From Methanobrevibacter sp. (lineage in GTDB: Archaea; Methanobacteriota; Methanobacteria; Methanobacteriales; Methanobacteriaceae), in the NCBI GenBank assembly GCA_009777005.1, contig WRMT01000203.1:1-5624 (forward strand): a DNA stretch of 5,624 bases, written 5' to 3'. A program made the translations under genes and the position numbers. The notes under the pieces are model-generated. The model did not search any database and was not told the origin of the DNA. It was given only the letters and a program-made list of their open reading frames with translations. Numbering within the stretch: position 1 is the first letter of the stretch; the number at the start of each line of letters is the position of its first letter. Shown piece after piece: positions 4,842 through 5,624 of the stretch.

Positions 4842-4889
4842 GAGTTATAATCATGCATATTAAAAATAGAAATACTACTAATTAGCTAA

Positions 4890-4991
4890 AATAATGATAA
4901 AATAGCTAGTCAAAAAACTAAAATATCAGTTACTGAAAACAATCCTCCAATAGCTGATTATTATGAATTTATATTTAAAAAAAGTATTTAA
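4890..4991 (+). pseudogene. Short coding relic ending ...YYEFIFKKSI
   Basis: A 33-codon + strand frame without a usable start reads NNDKIASQKTKISVTENNPP, IADYYEFIFKKSI and then TAA. The protein-like composition (Pro-Pro, acidic and aromatic mix) stands out from the A-rich noise around it. Upstream the same frame is broken by TAA at 4887-4889 and then reads CILKIEILLIS, which might continue it. It looks like the C-terminal end of a lost gene. I do not recognise the family, and chance is possible. Confidence 0.35.
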
Positions 4992-5035
4992 CATTGTTAA
5001 TTTTATGTAATTAATTCAATAATTAATTATCATAT

Positions 5036-5066
5036 TAAAACAATATTTTAATAAGTTTAAAACATT
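5036..5066. repeat. 31-bp exact repeat downstream of the NDT-like gene
   Basis: Identical to 2112-2142 and close to 3166-3196 (five differences by my count). It begins TAAAACAATATTTTAATAAG and ends AAAACATT. It lies 19 bases past the stop of the intact gene and travels with all three gene ends. Because noncoding DNA here is otherwise poorly conserved, the segment may have a role such as 3' end formation, or it may mark the border of a duplicated unit. Confidence 0.65.
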
Positions 5067-5084
5067 GATAGAGAATTATTCCAT

Positions 5085-5477
5085 TTATTCATTATTATTC
5101 AAAAATTCTGCAAGTTCTTCTAAGCTATTAAATGCTTTAGCACCATTAGATTTAACCAATTTAGACACTGCTTCTAATGATTTTCTTTGTGGGTTTGACC
5201 ATTTTTCTCCACTGTCTTCATCTAAAATACATAGTATTGTTTTTTCAGGTCTCTTATTACTGTCATCTACTACTTCAGCTATTGAATATACTCCAGTTAG
5301 TAAGGGTGTTATAACATATAAACAATAATCAGAAATTTGTCTTTCTCTTATTTCATTTTTTTGAGCTTCTTCATTCCAATCATCAATTACTGGATTAAAA
5401 TAGTCTATTTTTAATTCAGGAATTAATTCTTCTCTCCATTGGGAACCATTACAAGTTCCCCCTAAAAATACCTTCAT
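5085..5477 (-). CDS. Nucleoside 2-deoxyribosyltransferase-like protein
   Basis: A complete 130-residue protein of the nucleoside 2-deoxyribosyltransferase-like group (Pfam Nuc_deoxyri_tr2 type, from memory). Relatives transfer or hydrolyse the N-glycosidic bond of deoxynucleosides or nucleotides, but this small branch is largely untested and is often found on phages and mobile elements. Visible features are the opening strand MKVFLGGTCNGSQWRE with the GGT loop (residues 6-8), YFNPVIDDWNEEA (26-38), an acidic residue in ISDYCLYVITP (D50), and SIAEVVDD with the probable catalytic glutamate E68. The C-terminus ends in a helix, SLEELAEFLNN. TAGGA (5490-5486) lies 8 bases before the ATG, supporting this start. 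It is a single-gene unit, and truncated copies of its 3' end lie at 3216-3420 and about 2160-2230. Confidence 0.85.
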   Translation of the reverse strand: MKVFLGGTCNGSQWREELIPELKIDYFNPVIDDWNEEAQKNEIRERQISDYCLYVITPLLTGVYSIAEVVDDSNKRPEKTILCILDEDSGEKWSNPQRKSLEAVSKLVKSNGAKAFNSLEELAEFLNNNE

Positions 5478-5485
5478 ATTTTTTT

Positions 5486-5539
5486 TCCTATTAAAATTTA
5501 TAAATAATAATTAGTATTAATTATTAAATATTTAAATGT
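5486..5539 (-). promoter_or_regulatory. Putative promoter and ribosome site of the NDT-like gene
   Basis: AGGA is 8 bases before the ATG. Further upstream on the minus strand are an ATTTATAAATTTT stretch (about 5505-5492) and ACATTTAAATATT (5539-5527), the latter identical to a 13-mer upstream of the DUF3800 gene. Either could act as the TATA box. From 5540 to the window end I see only AT-rich sequence. Confidence 0.4.
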
Positions 5540-5624
5540 TTACTTTTTGATTTTAATAGTATTTTTAATTATTGTAAATTTGTTATTCTATAATAAATAA
5601 TTTAAATATTACATAATTTACATA

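Larger units (their letters stand above)
4519..4889. other. Gene-free AT-rich stretch with spacer copy B
   Basis: No gene is supported. It contains spacer copy B (4594-4708) and several A tracts, the longest being A13 at 4829-4841. Read on the minus strand this is a T13 run, a plausible stop for transcripts coming from the NDT-like gene to the right. The + strand between about 4710 and 4845 is strongly purine- and A-rich. Confidence 0.45.

Noticed and set aside
5065..5328. Plus-strand 87-residue frame
   Set aside because: Antisense shadow of the NDT-like gene.
1..5624. CRISPR array or tRNA gene
   Set aside because: No regularly spaced short repeats and no tRNA-like cloverleaf with TTCGA-type T loop were found on either strand.

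Overview
The window is very AT-rich (roughly three quarters A+T by eye) and reads like an accessory region of a methanogenic archaeon, most likely a Methanobrevibacter or Methanosphaera relative. This placement is inference. It rests on an HVO_A0114-type winged-helix regulator, AGA-dominated arginine codons, AGGAG-type ribosome sites, TATA-like promoter boxes and oligo-T stops. An AT-rich bacterium is not excluded.

Left part (1-1851, mostly + strand). A winged-helix regulator enters from the left edge. A short antisense coding relic (335-427, MPYFIVLTQDCDF...) converges on it. A two-gene cassette follows: a 194-residue helical protein of unknown family and, after a single in-frame TAA, a 228-residue PIN-like nuclease. 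The layout resembles a toxin-antitoxin or effector pair, but the partner is not a recognisable antitoxin.

Middle part (1852-3660). There is no intact gene here. It is a graveyard of minus-strand fragments: a decayed tail of a nucleoside 2-deoxyribosyltransferase-like (NDT-like) gene (about 2160-2230), the X domain of a group II intron maturase with in-frame stops (about 2319-2576), a RhuM-type fragment with a one-base deletion and a stop (about 2951-3111), and a better preserved NDT-like tail (3216-3420). Inside it, 2565-2832 is richer in G+C and full of nested, partly competing inverted repeats. It may be a structured RNA or leftover intron RNA.

Right part (3661-5624). A compact hairpin RNA candidate ends in T8 (3661-3744) and converges on a minus-strand DUF3800 gene (3798-4436). 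About 600 bp without an intact gene follows. It holds a weak second copy of a spacer also found at 3444-3562, a T13 run on the minus strand, and a 33-codon coding relic (4890-4991). Then comes the only complete NDT-like gene (5085-5477, minus). Its tail and 3' flank are repeated at 3166-3420 and 2112-2230.

Taken together, the window looks like a plastic defence/mobile-gene island. PIN, DUF3800, NDT-like and RhuM-like genes are all common on mobile elements and in anti-phage neighbourhoods, and the repeated NDT tails suggest duplication or recombination at one preferred boundary. No link between the intact genes as one system can be shown from the sequence alone.
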